In this document: positions 26,964-37,400 of the stretch, in pieces
Position numbering within the stretch: position 1 is the stretch's first letter
Layout of the letters: each line of letters opens with the position of its first letter
Source of the DNA: Trichocoleus sp. FACHB-40
Lineage (GTDB): Bacteria; Cyanobacteriota; Cyanobacteriia; Cyanobacteriales; FACHB-T130
DNA: 64,000 bases
Direction: 5' to 3'
Assembly (NCBI RefSeq): GCF_014695915.1
Contig: NZ_JACJPF010000107.1
Span: 88,546 to 152,545 of the forward strand
Made by a program: the position numbers and the translations under genes
Notes under the pieces: model-generated
What the model was told of the DNA's origin: nothing
Database searches by the model: none
The model's input: only the letters and a program-made list of their open reading frames with translations

Positions 26964-28346
26964 ATGAGCAACCCAACAGTAGAGAACTTAGTGATTATCG
27001 GCTCTGGCCCTGCGGGGTATACTGCTGCTATCTATGCGGCGCGGGCGAATCTGAAACCTGTTGTGTTTGAAGGCTTTCAAGCTGGGGGACTACCTGGCGG
27101 ACAGCTGATGACAACGACGGAGGTGGAGAACTTTCCGGGGTTTCCGGAGGGGATTACGGGGCCGCAGTTGATGGATCGGATGAAGGCTCAGGCTGAGCGT
27201 TGGGGGGCTGAATTATACACTGAGGATGCGATCGCGGTGGATTTGAGTCAACGTCCTTTTACTGTGCGTTCTGAGGAACGAGAAGTTAGGACTCATAGTA
27301 TTGTAATTGCTACTGGGGCAACGGCGAAACGGCTGGGATTGCCTAGCGAACATGAGTTTTGGAGTCGCGGGATCTCGGCTTGTGCTATCTGTGATGGTGC
27401 GACACCGATTTTCCACGGTGCGGAACTGGCTGTGATTGGGGGTGGCGACTCGGCGGCGGAAGAATCGGTTTACTTGACTAAGTATGGATCTCGCGTTCAT
27501 ATGTTGGTACGCACAGAGAAGATGCGGGCAAGTAAGGCGATGCAGGATCGGGTTTTGAATAACCCCAAGATTACGGTTCACTGGAATTCTCAGCCTGTGG
27601 ATGTTGTCGGTGAAAGCGATCGCATGATGGGTGTCAAACTCCAGAATACTCAGACTGGGGAAGAGAGCGTTTTACCTGTTAAGGGTTTATTCTACGCGAT
27701 TGGACATAAGCCGAACACATCTTTATTTCAGGGACAGTTGGAACTGGATGAGGTTGGTTACGTTGTGACGAAACCAGGTTTTGTGGAAACCAGCGTTGAG
27801 GGCGTTTTTGCTGCTGGCGATGTTCAGGATCATGAGTTTCGTCAGGCGATTACTGCTGCTGGTACTGGCTGTATGGCGGCGATGTTGGCGGAACGGTGGC
27901 TTTCTGTTAATGGTTTGATTCAGGAGTCCCGTCAGCAGATCCACACGTCTGAAGAGCCAGATACACCAGCAGATGCGCCTGGGGATAAAGTAGCTGAAAT
28001 TAACCCAGAGGAAGCGTTTAACCTGCAAGCGACGCGACATGAGGGTGGTTATGCGCTGCGGAAGTTGTATCATAATAGCGATCGCCTGTTGATGGTGAAA
28101 TACGTTTCTCCCAACTGCGGCCCTTGTCACACTCTGAAGCCGATTTTAAATAAGGTGGTGGATGAGTTCGATGGCAAAATTCACTTTGTGGAGATTGACA
28201 TCGCGGAAGATAGGGAAATTGCCGAGAATGCTGGTGTTACCGGAACGCCCACGGTGCAATTCTTCAAAAATAAGGAATTAGTGGGCGAAATGAAGGGAGT
28301 GAAGCAAAAGAGCCAGTTTCGTCAAATGATTGAACAATATATGTAG
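26964..28346 (+). CDS. trxB: NADPH-thioredoxin reductase fused to thioredoxin (NTRC type)
   Basis: 460 residues. The reductase part has an FAD motif GSGPAG (13-18), an NADPH motif GGGDSA (159-164) and a redox-active CAIC (140-143). A ~40-residue acidic linker leads to a C-terminal thioredoxin domain with active site CGPC (385-388). This is the NTRC arrangement of chloroplasts and many cyanobacteria, which reduces 2-Cys peroxiredoxin and regulates metabolic enzymes in darkness or low light. [10 protein letters not shown] is the usual start, so ATG 26964 is preferred to ATG 26946. A terminator follows. Confidence 0.95.
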   Translation: MSNPTVENLVIIGSGPAGYTAAIYAARANLKPVVFEGFQAGGLPGGQLMTTTEVENFPGFPEGITGPQLMDRMKAQAERWGAELYTEDAIAVDLSQRPFTVRSEEREVRTHSIVIATGATAKRLGLPSEHEFWSRGISACAICDGATPIFHGAELAVIGGGDSAAEESVYLTKYGSRVHMLVRTEKMRASKAMQDRVLNNPKITVHWNSQPVDVVGESDRMMGVKLQNTQTGEESVLPVKGLFYAIGHKPNTSLFQGQLELDEVGYVVTKPGFVETSVEGVFAAGDVQDHEFRQAITAAGTGCMAAMLAERWLSVNGLIQESRQQIHTSEEPDTPADAPGDKVAEINPEEAFNLQATRHEGGYALRKLYHNSDRLLMVKYVSPNCGPCHTLKPILNKVVDEFDGKIHFVEIDIAEDREIAENAGVTGTPTVQFFKNKELVGEMKGVKQKSQFRQMIEQYM

Positions 28347-28377
28347 CCTGACGACTCAAGTCGCGGCTACACAAACT

Positions 28378-28399
28378 TAGCCCGCGAAGGCGGGCTAAT
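28378..28399 (+). terminator. Terminator of the NTRC gene
   Basis: A perfect 9-bp stem TTAGCCCGC / GCGGGCTAA with loop GAAG, then TAACATTTTT. Confidence 0.7.
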
Positions 28400-28544
28400 A
28401 ACATTTTTCGAGTGTCAAACAAATTCTGTTCTTTCCTTTTTTAGCTCTATGGGCGGGAGCAAATAGTTAGCATTGTAGGGCAAATTGGTATAACTTCTTT
28501 TGTGTAGCCTCAGGGCGTTGATGTGCCAAGTTGAACAGAAGCCT

Positions 28545-29441
28545 ATGACCCTTACCAAACTTCCATTTTTGCGTTTATCTGGTCGCCCCAGTCTGTCTAT
28601 GCAGATGATGTGGGTGGGGCTGGTTATTACGCTGATTTTCGTGGTGACAGCTATTTTTGCTCCCGCGTTTCAGGCTTGGGGATGGCTGCAAAATCCGCTG
28701 GAGTCTTTGGCTAACCCAATTCACGAACCGCCCTCGTTACGTCATTGGTTTGGTACGAGTCGCCAAGGCTACGATGTTTTTTCGCGCACACTGTTTGGGA
28801 GCCAAGCAGCGTTGCAAGTAGTGATTTTGGCAACACTCTTGAGTGTTGTCATTGGGGTGCCACTGGGCTTAGTCAGTGGTTATTTGGGCGGCAGACCAGA
28901 TCGGGTGCTGCTCTTTTTCATGGATACAATTTATACTTTGCCGGGGCTGTTACTGTCAGTGACGCTGGCATTTGTGGTGGGGCGGGGGGTTTTCAATGCA
29001 GCGATCGCGCTTAGCATATCTTACATTCCCCAATATTATCGCGTTGTCCGCAACCACACCGCCAGCGTGAAAAATGAACTGTTCATCGAAGCTGCACAAG
29101 CAATGGGAGCAGACACCTGGACGGTTCTCTCTCGCTACCTGTTTCTCAACGTGATTCAGAGCGTACCAGTGTTGTTCACCCTGAATGCTGCTGATGCAAT
29201 TTTGATTTTAGGTAGTTTGGGATTTCTCGGATTGGGACTTGCCGATCAGGTTCCAGAATGGGGCTACGATCTACGTCAGGCTCTGGATGCTCTACCTACG
29301 GGCATTTGGTGGACAACTTTGTTCCCTGGTTTGGCGATGACGCTGATGGTGGTAGGCTTGTCTCTACTAGGAGAAGGATTGAGCGAGTTTGTCAATCCCC
29401 GATTGCGGAGAGAAAATTGGAACCAAAAATCCCCTGAGTAG
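28545..29441 (+). CDS. ABC transporter permease, DppC/OppC type
   Basis: 298 residues. An inner-membrane permease of peptide/nickel-type ABC importers. It has about five to six membrane helices, with the EAA loop EAAQAMGADTWTVLSRYLFL (about 179-198), which docks the ATPase. The N-terminal HWFGTSRQGYDVFSRTLFGS motif is typical of DppC. ATG 28545 is preferred to a TTG at 28500 because homology starts with the first hydrophobic helix. No ATPase or binding-protein gene is adjacent, so the complex is encoded at scattered loci. Confidence 0.9.
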   Translation: MTLTKLPFLRLSGRPSLSMQMMWVGLVITLIFVVTAIFAPAFQAWGWLQNPLESLANPIHEPPSLRHWFGTSRQGYDVFSRTLFGSQAALQVVILATLLSVVIGVPLGLVSGYLGGRPDRVLLFFMDTIYTLPGLLLSVTLAFVVGRGVFNAAIALSISYIPQYYRVVRNHTASVKNELFIEAAQAMGADTWTVLSRYLFLNVIQSVPVLFTLNAADAILILGSLGFLGLGLADQVPEWGYDLRQALDALPTGIWWTTLFPGLAMTLMVVGLSLLGEGLSEFVNPRLRRENWNQKSPE

Positions 29442-29449
29442 AGTCAAAT

Positions 29450-29550
29450 ATTTTAGTGGTCATTAGTTATTCGTAACGGATTGCTAACCACTGACCACTA
29501 ACAGTCATTCGCAACGGATCGCTGACCGCTGACCACTCAACTCTGACAAT
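29450..29550. repeat. Two ~37-bp degenerate direct repeats
   Basis: TATTCGTAACGGATTGCTAA, then CCACTGACCACT, is followed by TCATTCGCAACGGATCGCTG, then ACCGCTGACCACT. The inner ACCACTGACCACT units repeat again at shorter scale. This is STRR-like intergenic DNA. Confidence 0.6.
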
Positions 29551-29566
29551 ACAACTTTTGTGAGTT

Positions 29567-30049
29567 ATGAAAGATAATATTTCCTTAATTGCCGCCGCTG
29601 CTGGTGGTTTTATGATTTCCATCGCCGTTGCTGGAATACTGAGGGCTGCTCCTGTACAATCCTTGCGGGCGCAACCCAGTTCTAGTTCAACTCAAGTAAC
29701 TCAGTTGCAGCTCAAAACTGTGAGTCCTGAGGCACCAGTTAAAGATACCTTTAATAAAAAGGTTTCTTCGGATGCCATGCGCGTTATCCCTAACAGAGTG
29801 TTAAATAATGCTTTGGAAGACAAAACAATTTTTGGGACGGGAAATCCTGATTGGGCAGTTCAATATTTGGGGTTTATTAACTGGCTTAGCTCGGTTGAGG
29901 GTACGTTAAAGCAACAAGATTATCAGTTGAAAAAGCTGGATTATAAATTAGCTAAGAAGGATTATGAAGACAATGAAATTACTAAAGAGGTGTTAGCTAA
30001 GAAAGCAGCCAAATATCGGCAAGCTAAAGAGGAATTTCAAAGGGTTTGA
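29567..30049 (+). CDS. Exported or membrane-anchored protein, unknown function
   Basis: 160 residues. An N-terminal hydrophobic segment (about 5-27, ISLIAAAAGGFMISIAVAGI) ends in an Ala-rich region that could be a signal peptide or anchor. The mature part is Ser/Gln-rich, then has a charged helical tail (LKKLDYKLAKKDYEDNEITK) with coiled-coil character. No family recognised. Confidence 0.6.
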   Translation: MKDNISLIAAAAGGFMISIAVAGILRAAPVQSLRAQPSSSSTQVTQLQLKTVSPEAPVKDTFNKKVSSDAMRVIPNRVLNNALEDKTIFGTGNPDWAVQYLGFINWLSSVEGTLKQQDYQLKKLDYKLAKKDYEDNEITKEVLAKKAAKYRQAKEEFQRV

Positions 30050-30111
30050 ATTTTTTTTGCAATTTACAATTAGGTTTTTTCATGGGTTAACCTTAGAGCA
30101 GTGAAGTAACC

Positions 30112-31167
30112 TTGGAAAAAACAGATTCTGCGATTGGTTGTTTACTTGGAACAGCGATTGGAGATGCTATCGGGCTGCCTTTTGAAGGCTTGTCAAAGTG
30201 CAGGCAACGCAGAATCTATGGTGAAAACGGACACAAATTTCTATTTGGTAGGGGGATGGTGTCCGACGACACAGAGCATACCTGCATGGTCGCCCAAGCC
30301 ATAATAGTTTCAGCTGGGGATACTGAGATATTTACGAACCAGCTGGCAATGCGATCGCGTTTTTGGTTACTTGGTTTGCCAGCTGGTATCGGATACGCCA
30401 CTTTAAGAGCAATCTTAAAGTTATGGTTAGGATTTCCCAGTAGTCGTAGTGGTGTATTCTCCGCAGGAAATGGCCCTGCTATGAGAAGCGCAATTATTGG
30501 CGTTTGTTATGGAAATAATAGTCAAAAATTACGCGAATTAGTTAGGGCATCTACTCGGCTTACACATACCGATCCAAAAGCAGAATATGGGGCATTAGCT
30601 GTTGCGATCGCAGCTTATATCTCTAGTTCCCAAGAGGCTGTTTCTCCTCAGAGCTATTATCAAACTCTTCAAGAAGTTTTGGGAGAAGAGGCGAAGGAAT
30701 TTCTGGAACTAATCAAAAAAGCTGTGGAAAGTGCAGCGCAAGAGCAAACAACGGAATCATTTGCAGAGCAGTTGGGACTAAAATCAGGTGTCAGCGGATA
30801 TGTTTATCACACAGTTGCAGTTGCGATTCATGCCTGGTTTAAGTATCCAAAAGATTATCAAGTTGGGGTTAGAGAAATCATCCGTTGTGGCGGCGATACA
30901 GACACAACAGCAGCAATTTTAGGTGGGATCATCGGCGCAGGTGTAGGGAAAACAGGCATTCCTCAACAGTGGCTCGATGGTTTGTGGGAATCGCCGAGAA
31001 GTGTAAAGTGGATGGAGAAGCTTGGCAGGAGATTGGCTGATGTATCTTCTAGAGGTGATGGACAAAAAGCATTGCCACTGCCAGTTATGATACTTTTTTT
31101 GCGGAACCTCTTCTTTCTGCTGGTAGTGATTTTGCATGGATTCCGCCGATTATTACCGCCCTATTGA
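30112..31167 (+). CDS. ADP-ribosylglycohydrolase-family protein
   Basis: 351 residues. The family removes ADP-ribose from proteins or small molecules using two magnesium ions. The metal motifs are seen: GCLLGTAIGDAIGLPFEG (9-26), VSDDTEHTCM (~46-55) and GGDTDTTAAILGGIIGA (~263-279). An unusual hydrophobic C-terminal helix (about 324-343, MILFLRNLFFLLVVILHGF) suggests membrane attachment. It starts at a TTG; the first residues VEKTDSAIG lead straight into the conserved core. Substrate unknown. Confidence 0.88.
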   Translation: MEKTDSAIGCLLGTAIGDAIGLPFEGLSKCRQRRIYGENGHKFLFGRGMVSDDTEHTCMVAQAIIVSAGDTEIFTNQLAMRSRFWLLGLPAGIGYATLRAILKLWLGFPSSRSGVFSAGNGPAMRSAIIGVCYGNNSQKLRELVRASTRLTHTDPKAEYGALAVAIAAYISSSQEAVSPQSYYQTLQEVLGEEAKEFLELIKKAVESAAQEQTTESFAEQLGLKSGVSGYVYHTVAVAIHAWFKYPKDYQVGVREIIRCGGDTDTTAAILGGIIGAGVGKTGIPQQWLDGLWESPRSVKWMEKLGRRLADVSSRGDGQKALPLPVMILFLRNLFFLLVVILHGFRRLLPPY

Positions 31168-31369
31168 GTCCATACTTTTTAGATAAGGCTTGATAGCCTT
31201 AATAGTAGGATTGTTTGATTGTTGGGATTTCTGAGTAGGTAGGCGAAGATGATCGGAAAAATGAACCGCATCAGCCGAAGGCGAAGCGAAGCGTTAGACG
31301 CAAAGGACACGTTGGCGTAGCCTGCGCTTAGGAAAGACAAGGAAGGGAGAAGCAGCCCAAGTCGATGAA

Positions 31370-31401
31370 ACAGCCCTGCCTTAATTAGGGGCGAGGGCTG
31401 T
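31370..31401 (-). terminator. Terminator of the TPS exoprotein gene
   Basis: Stem ACAGCCCT / AGGGCTGT extended by GCC/GGC, then a TTTC tail on the minus strand, 10 bp past the stop codon. Confidence 0.55.
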
Positions 31402-31411
31402 TGGCGTGCTA

Positions 31412-34400
31412 TTACTGACAACGGGGCAGATTTTGGGCTTCTGGAATCTGTTGTTCTAGGCTTCCATCCATACACAAGACGGGAGTGTTATCCGGCTGAT
31501 TTTCTACCGATACAGGAGGTGGTGTTTCGCCTTGTAAATCGGCGGAAAAGTCTGAGGTGGGCAGGGGATCAATGTTTTTGATGCCGCCTGTACCTGTCGC
31601 TGTACCCGTTGGTATATCTACCGTGACTGGGGTGGTGTAGGCGGTGTAGTCGAGGTCATCAAACCCGGCACCGCCATCAATGATGCCAGAGATTTGTACG
31701 GCATCGCTAAATTTGAAGGTATCAGTCAGCTTACCACCAGTCAGGTTTTGGAAGTTGGAGAAGGTGACACCGTTAACTTCTCCACTGTTGTTGCTGGTGA
31801 GGTTCCAGACGTTTTTGGTGTCCGTGGCGACTAGGGTGTTCTCGGTATTAGTACCGCCAACTGTGCCTTCAATGTTGCTGATGGTGCCGCCGACGCCTGT
31901 GGCTTTACGTGCGCCCATATCTACCGTGATTTTCGCGCTGTGGGTAGAGTAATCTAGGGTATCGGTGCCAGCGTTACCGTCGATGTTGTTGGCGATGGTT
32001 GCGCCGTCTTTTACCTTGAAGGTGTCAGTTTGAGCACCACCTGTAAGATTTTGGATGTTAGTGAAAGAATTACCATCATTAACATCGCCTGAGTTAGGGT
32101 CTTCCAGGTTCCAGTTATTGACGGTGTTGGCACCAACTAAGGTATTGTTGCCACCACCTCCATCAATCTTGGCAACACTGCCATCAGTGCCAAGATTGAA
32201 GGTGTCGGTATCATTGCCGCCTGTCACATTTTCAAAATTGGAGAAATTGAAGCCGTTCGCATCGCCTGAGTTGGTGCCTGTGATGTTCCAGTCGTTGACG
32301 GTGTTGGTAGCGATAATGGTGTCGTTGTCAGCAGCGCTACCGATGCCATTTTCGACGTTGACTAAATTCTCTAAAGTCAGAGTGACGGCACTGGTGCTGG
32401 CAGAGTAATCTATGGTGTCGTTACCTGCACTGCCATCAATAATCGTGCCAGTAATGTTGGCGCGATCGCTAACTATGAAGTTATCGGTATCGCTGCCGCC
32501 TGTGAGTTTTTGGAAGCCATTGAAGGTGATGTCGCTGATATTGCCGGAATTAGTATCAGTGATATTCCAGCTATTGACGGTATTTGCACCAATCAGGTTG
32601 TTATCGCCAGAAGTTCCACCAATCAGGTTTTCAATACTGAGGATGGTGCCGCCAACGCCTGTGGCTGTTATTTGATTATTAATCCCTAGCGTCACCTCTA
32701 ATGGACTGCTGTAGGCGGAGTAGTCGAGGGTGTCCTTTTTGTTAACGCCATCAATGTTGCCACTTATGTAAGCGCCTGAGTTGAATTTGAAAGTGTCATT
32801 GCTGTTGCCACCTGTGAGGTTTTGGATATTGGTGTAAGCGTTGGCATCATTAACGTTTCCGGTGTTGTTACCTGTAATATTCCAGGTGTTGACTTTGTTG
32901 GCACCAATAATGGTGTTGTTGCCAGCATTACCGTCAATGCTGGATACATTGCCTCTATTGCCGAGGGTGAAGTTGTCGGTATCAGTGCCGCCGGTGAGGT
33001 TCTCAAAATCTGAGAATTTGAAGCCGTTCACATCGCCTGAGTTGGTGCCAGTGATGTTCCAGTTGTTGGCATTGTTAGTGGCGATAATTGTGTCGCTGGC
33101 AGCACTACCAATGGCATTTTCGATGTTGACTAGATTTGCCAGAGTTAAAGTGGCAGGACTGGTGTTGGCGGAGTAATCTATGGTGTCGTCGCCTGCACTG
33201 CCATCAATGATGCCAGCAATGTTTACGTCGTTGTTGACCTTAAAGGTGTCAACATTGCTGCCGCCGATGACAGTTTGGATATTGCTGTAAGTGTTGGCAC
33301 CATTGAGGTTTCCGGTGCTGTTACCCGTGATGTTCCAGATGTTGTTGATATTGGCACCAATAATGGTGTTATTGCCAGCCGTGCCGTCAATAGTAACAAC
33401 GCTGCCTTGAGGACTGAGGGTGAAGTTGTCGGTATCAGTGCCACCTGTGAGGTTCTCAAAATCTGAGAATTTGAAGCCGTTCACATCGCCTGAGTTGGTG
33501 CCAGTAATGTTCCAGTTGTTGGCGGTGTTAGTGGCGATAATTGTGTCGCTGGCAGCACTACCAATGGCATTCTCGATGTTGACTAGATTTGCCAGAGTTA
33601 AAGTGGCAGGACTGGTGTTGGCGGAGTAATCTATGGTGTCGTCGCCTGCACTGCCATCAATGATGCCAGCAATGTTTACGTCGTTGTTGACCTTAAAGGT
33701 GTCGGTTTCACTGCCGCCGATGACAGTTTGGATATTGCTGTAAGTGTTGGCATCATTGAGGTTTCCGGTGTTGTTACCTGTGATGTTCCAGGTGTTGTTG
33801 ATATTGGCACCAATAATGGTGTTGTTGCCAGCCGTGCCGTCAATAGTAACAACGCTGCCTTGAGGACTGAGGGTGAAGTTGTCGGTATCAGTGCCACCTT
33901 TGAGATTTTGGAAGCCACGGAAGTTGACACTACCGATATTGCCTGAGTTGGTGTCTGTGATATTCCAGTTGTTGGCGGTGTTGGCACCAATTACAGTGTT
34001 GTTACTTGTAGTACCGCCAATTAGGGTTTCAATGTTGAAGACAGTGCCGCCAATGCCTGTGGCAGTAACTTGGTTTCCAGTTCCCAATCTCACGGTGACG
34101 GGACTACTATAAGCGGAGTAGTCAAGGGCATCGCTGCCGTTCAATCCGTTGATGTTGCCGCTGAAGAAACCACCATTATTTATCTTAAAGGTGTCGGTTT
34201 CGTTGCCGCCTGTGAGGGTTTGGATGTTGGCGTAAGTGTTGGCACCATTGAGGTTTCCGGTGTTGTTACCCGTGATGTTCCAGGTGTTGTTGATATTGGC
34301 ACCAATAATGGTGTTGTTGCCAGCATTACCGTTAATATTGACAACGCTGCCACCAGTACCAAGGTTGAAGTTATCGGTGTTACTGCCGCCTGTGAGATTT

Positions 34401-37400
34401 TGGAAACCACGGAAGTTAACACTACCGATATTGCCTGAGTTGGTGTCTGTGATATTCCAGTTATTGACGGTGTTGGCACCAATCAAGTTGTTATTTTGAG
34501 TAGCGCCGCCAATCAGGGTTTCAATGTTAATAACAGTGCCGCCAATGCCTGTGGCGGTGACTTGGTTTCCAGTTCCCAATCTCACGGTGACGGGACTACT
34601 ATAAGCAGAGTAGTCAAGGGTATCGATGGCGTTTAATCCGTTGATGTTGCCACTGATGGAACCACCGTTGTTTACCTTAAAGGTGTCGTCGAGGTTTCCG
34701 CCTGTAAGGTTCTCAATATTAGCGAAGCTGAAGCCGTTGGGGTAATTAAGGTTGCCAGCATTGGTGCCTGTGATGTTCCAGGTGTTGCTTCTGTTGGCAG
34801 CAACTAGGTTGGAACCTCCGACAACATTTACCGAGCCGTTAAAGGTGGCAGTGCTGTCTACGGTGATGGTGCCTGTACCATTTACCAGTCCGATGTTGAT
34901 GTTGCTACCATCTTTCAAGGCGGCTAAATCGATATTATTCAGATTTAAGCTGGCATCGTTGCCGATTCCCCCGATGGTGATGTTTAGACTTGGTGTTAAT
35001 GGTTGTAGAGCGATCGCGTTGTTGCTGCTGACAGAATTTGCTCCGCCACGCAGATTAATTTCATCAGCGGTGAGAGTAATACCTGCGGGAGATGCGATAG
35101 TGCTGTTAACGTTGACAGTTTTGGCAAGTAGAGTAATTGAAGCATCGCCTGTACCTACGATCGCACCTGTTGAGGTGATGGTGCTATTTCCTACTGGTGA
35201 TTGAATCCTTACTGGATCGCTAAAGCTGTGGGAATTGATAGCGATCGCGCCCCTACCATTATCTCGTCCAATAATAATTTGAGAAAACCCGTTTTGCAGC
35301 CTGTTTAATTTATCTGTGTCTAGATTTAAACGGGCATCGGCGGTAACATCACCGACAGTTATTCCCAAAGTGGGAGTAAGCGGCTGTAACTGGACAACGC
35401 CCTTGCCCCTGATTTGGCTAGTCTCGTCGAATTGGATTTCATCAGATGTCAGTGTGATTTTACTACCTGTTCCAGGCTGGTTAATAAAAGAGTTGGTCTT
35501 CACGCCAATCCCTTCTAAACCATTGGCAGCAGTACCCGTCAAACTAATATTCCCTGTTCCGGTTGATTCCACCCGGCTAAAGGTACTAATTCTAACACCT
35601 TGATTTTCCTGAACTCCAGTCGCCGTACTTTGTCCAGTAATGGTGATATTTCCTTTCCCGGTTGAACGCACGGCGGTGTTGTTGAAAACAGAAACACCTA
35701 TATTGTTGCTTCCAGTCCCATTGACAATACCTGTAAGGCTAATATTGCCATCCACCGACCTGATACTGGTGTTAGCAACGTTTATCCCGTTATTATCGTC
35801 TCCTCCAGTACCGCTAGTGCCTATTAAGGTAATACTCCCGGTTCCCGTTGCTTCCACCAAGCCACCGTCGATCAATGCAATGCCGTCATTATTGTTATTA
35901 ATCCCGGTATTGGAGCCTGTGCCTCTGAATGTAATATTCCCTCTCCCGGTGGAACGCACCGCGCTGTTGTCGAGAATATAAATTCCCTGGTTGCTTTCTC
36001 CAGTTCCTTGACCAGTGCCAGTTAGGTTGATATTTCCATTAACTGAACTTACGCTGGAGCTTTCATCAAGCCATATCCCTCGATTGTCATCAATCCCAGC
36101 ACCGCCAGTACCTATTAGGGTAATATTCCCCGCCCCTGTCGCTTCAAGTACGCTGCCTTTTTCCAGAAAGATGCCGATGTTGTCGCTACCACCAGGGCTT
36201 GCGGTACCAGTAATTGAAATGTTACCCGAACCAGAATTGATGGTTGATGCGAATATAGGCACAGAACCGATGGCACTGCCCCCGAACGTCCCAGGAGCAA
36301 TCGTAACGTTGCCGCCGTTGGTCAAAATTTTCGAGCCAGTGTTCATAAAAAACTGGGCATTTCCTACGTCTCGCTGGGCTGGGCTGGCGTTTTCGTCATT
36401 AATCTTGGCGATAAAGTTGCCGCCCTTGAGGTCAATAACTCGATTGAAGTTGAGAATAATTGAACGCCCAGCTTGCAAGGTTAGACCTTTGCCTGGTGTT
36501 GTGGCGGTAATATTATCGTTAATGGTGATGTCATTATTTGCCTGCAAGGTGACATCGTTCAAATCAATCGCTGCCGAAAGGTTGGCTCCGCTGATAGTTG
36601 CTGTGCTATCTGGGATTGAGGCAAATAATTGTCCGGCGACTGGATCGGTGCCGTTGGCTTGAATCAGAATATTTTTGGGGTCGAGTAGCAGTGTTCCCTT
36701 CTCACCAACGGTTGCTGTAGTATCGACAATTCCAGCAAATTCTAGGTTGTTCTTGCCGGAGACTTCGACAAAGCCGCCATTGCCAGAATTTTTACCGCCA
36801 CGGGCGCTGATGTTACCTAAAAACCGAGTCGTCTCATTTGCCCACACGATGACACGACCAGCGTTACCATTTTGCGATGCTGAAGCATCAATCGCTGAGT
36901 CACTGCTGACAAATGTGCTGGAGGCATTTATGGCGCTTCCCTTGCCTTGATAATCTCCGCCAATCAGCACTGTACCGCCGCCAGTTGTGCCAGTGGCGTT
37001 GATATTGGCACCTATTAGCCCTACTTTGTCACCTAGCACCTGGACTGTGCCGCCAGTTGCTCCTGATACATTTAGGGAGCCAGAAGCGATCGCTAATGGT
37101 TTATGTGCGCCTTCGTCAATTGGTACTCTGGTTCCTGAAGCTGTCAGTACCAATTGGTTACTACTATCAACTGTCACTCCTGTCGCTGCACTGCCACCAT
37201 CTCCCGTCAGCAACTGAGGCAGGGAAGCGGAATTAATCCCACTTGGACCAAGCGCTGAAGGGTCAATCTCTAAACTCAACAGATGTCCAGGTTGGGAAAT
37301 TTTCACATTACTCGATCCAGGCACGCCGGCAATGGTGATATTTCCTCCTGGTGCTGTCAGCGCCCCGGTACTAATTACATTACCGCCAACTAAAGCCAGA

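Noticed and set aside
31680..37217. Many plus-strand open frames opposite the exoprotein gene, rich in Val, Leu, Pro and Ser
   Set aside because: They are antisense frames of a Thr/Asn/Gly-rich repeat protein. They repeat with its DNA period and have no ribosome-binding sites or family features.
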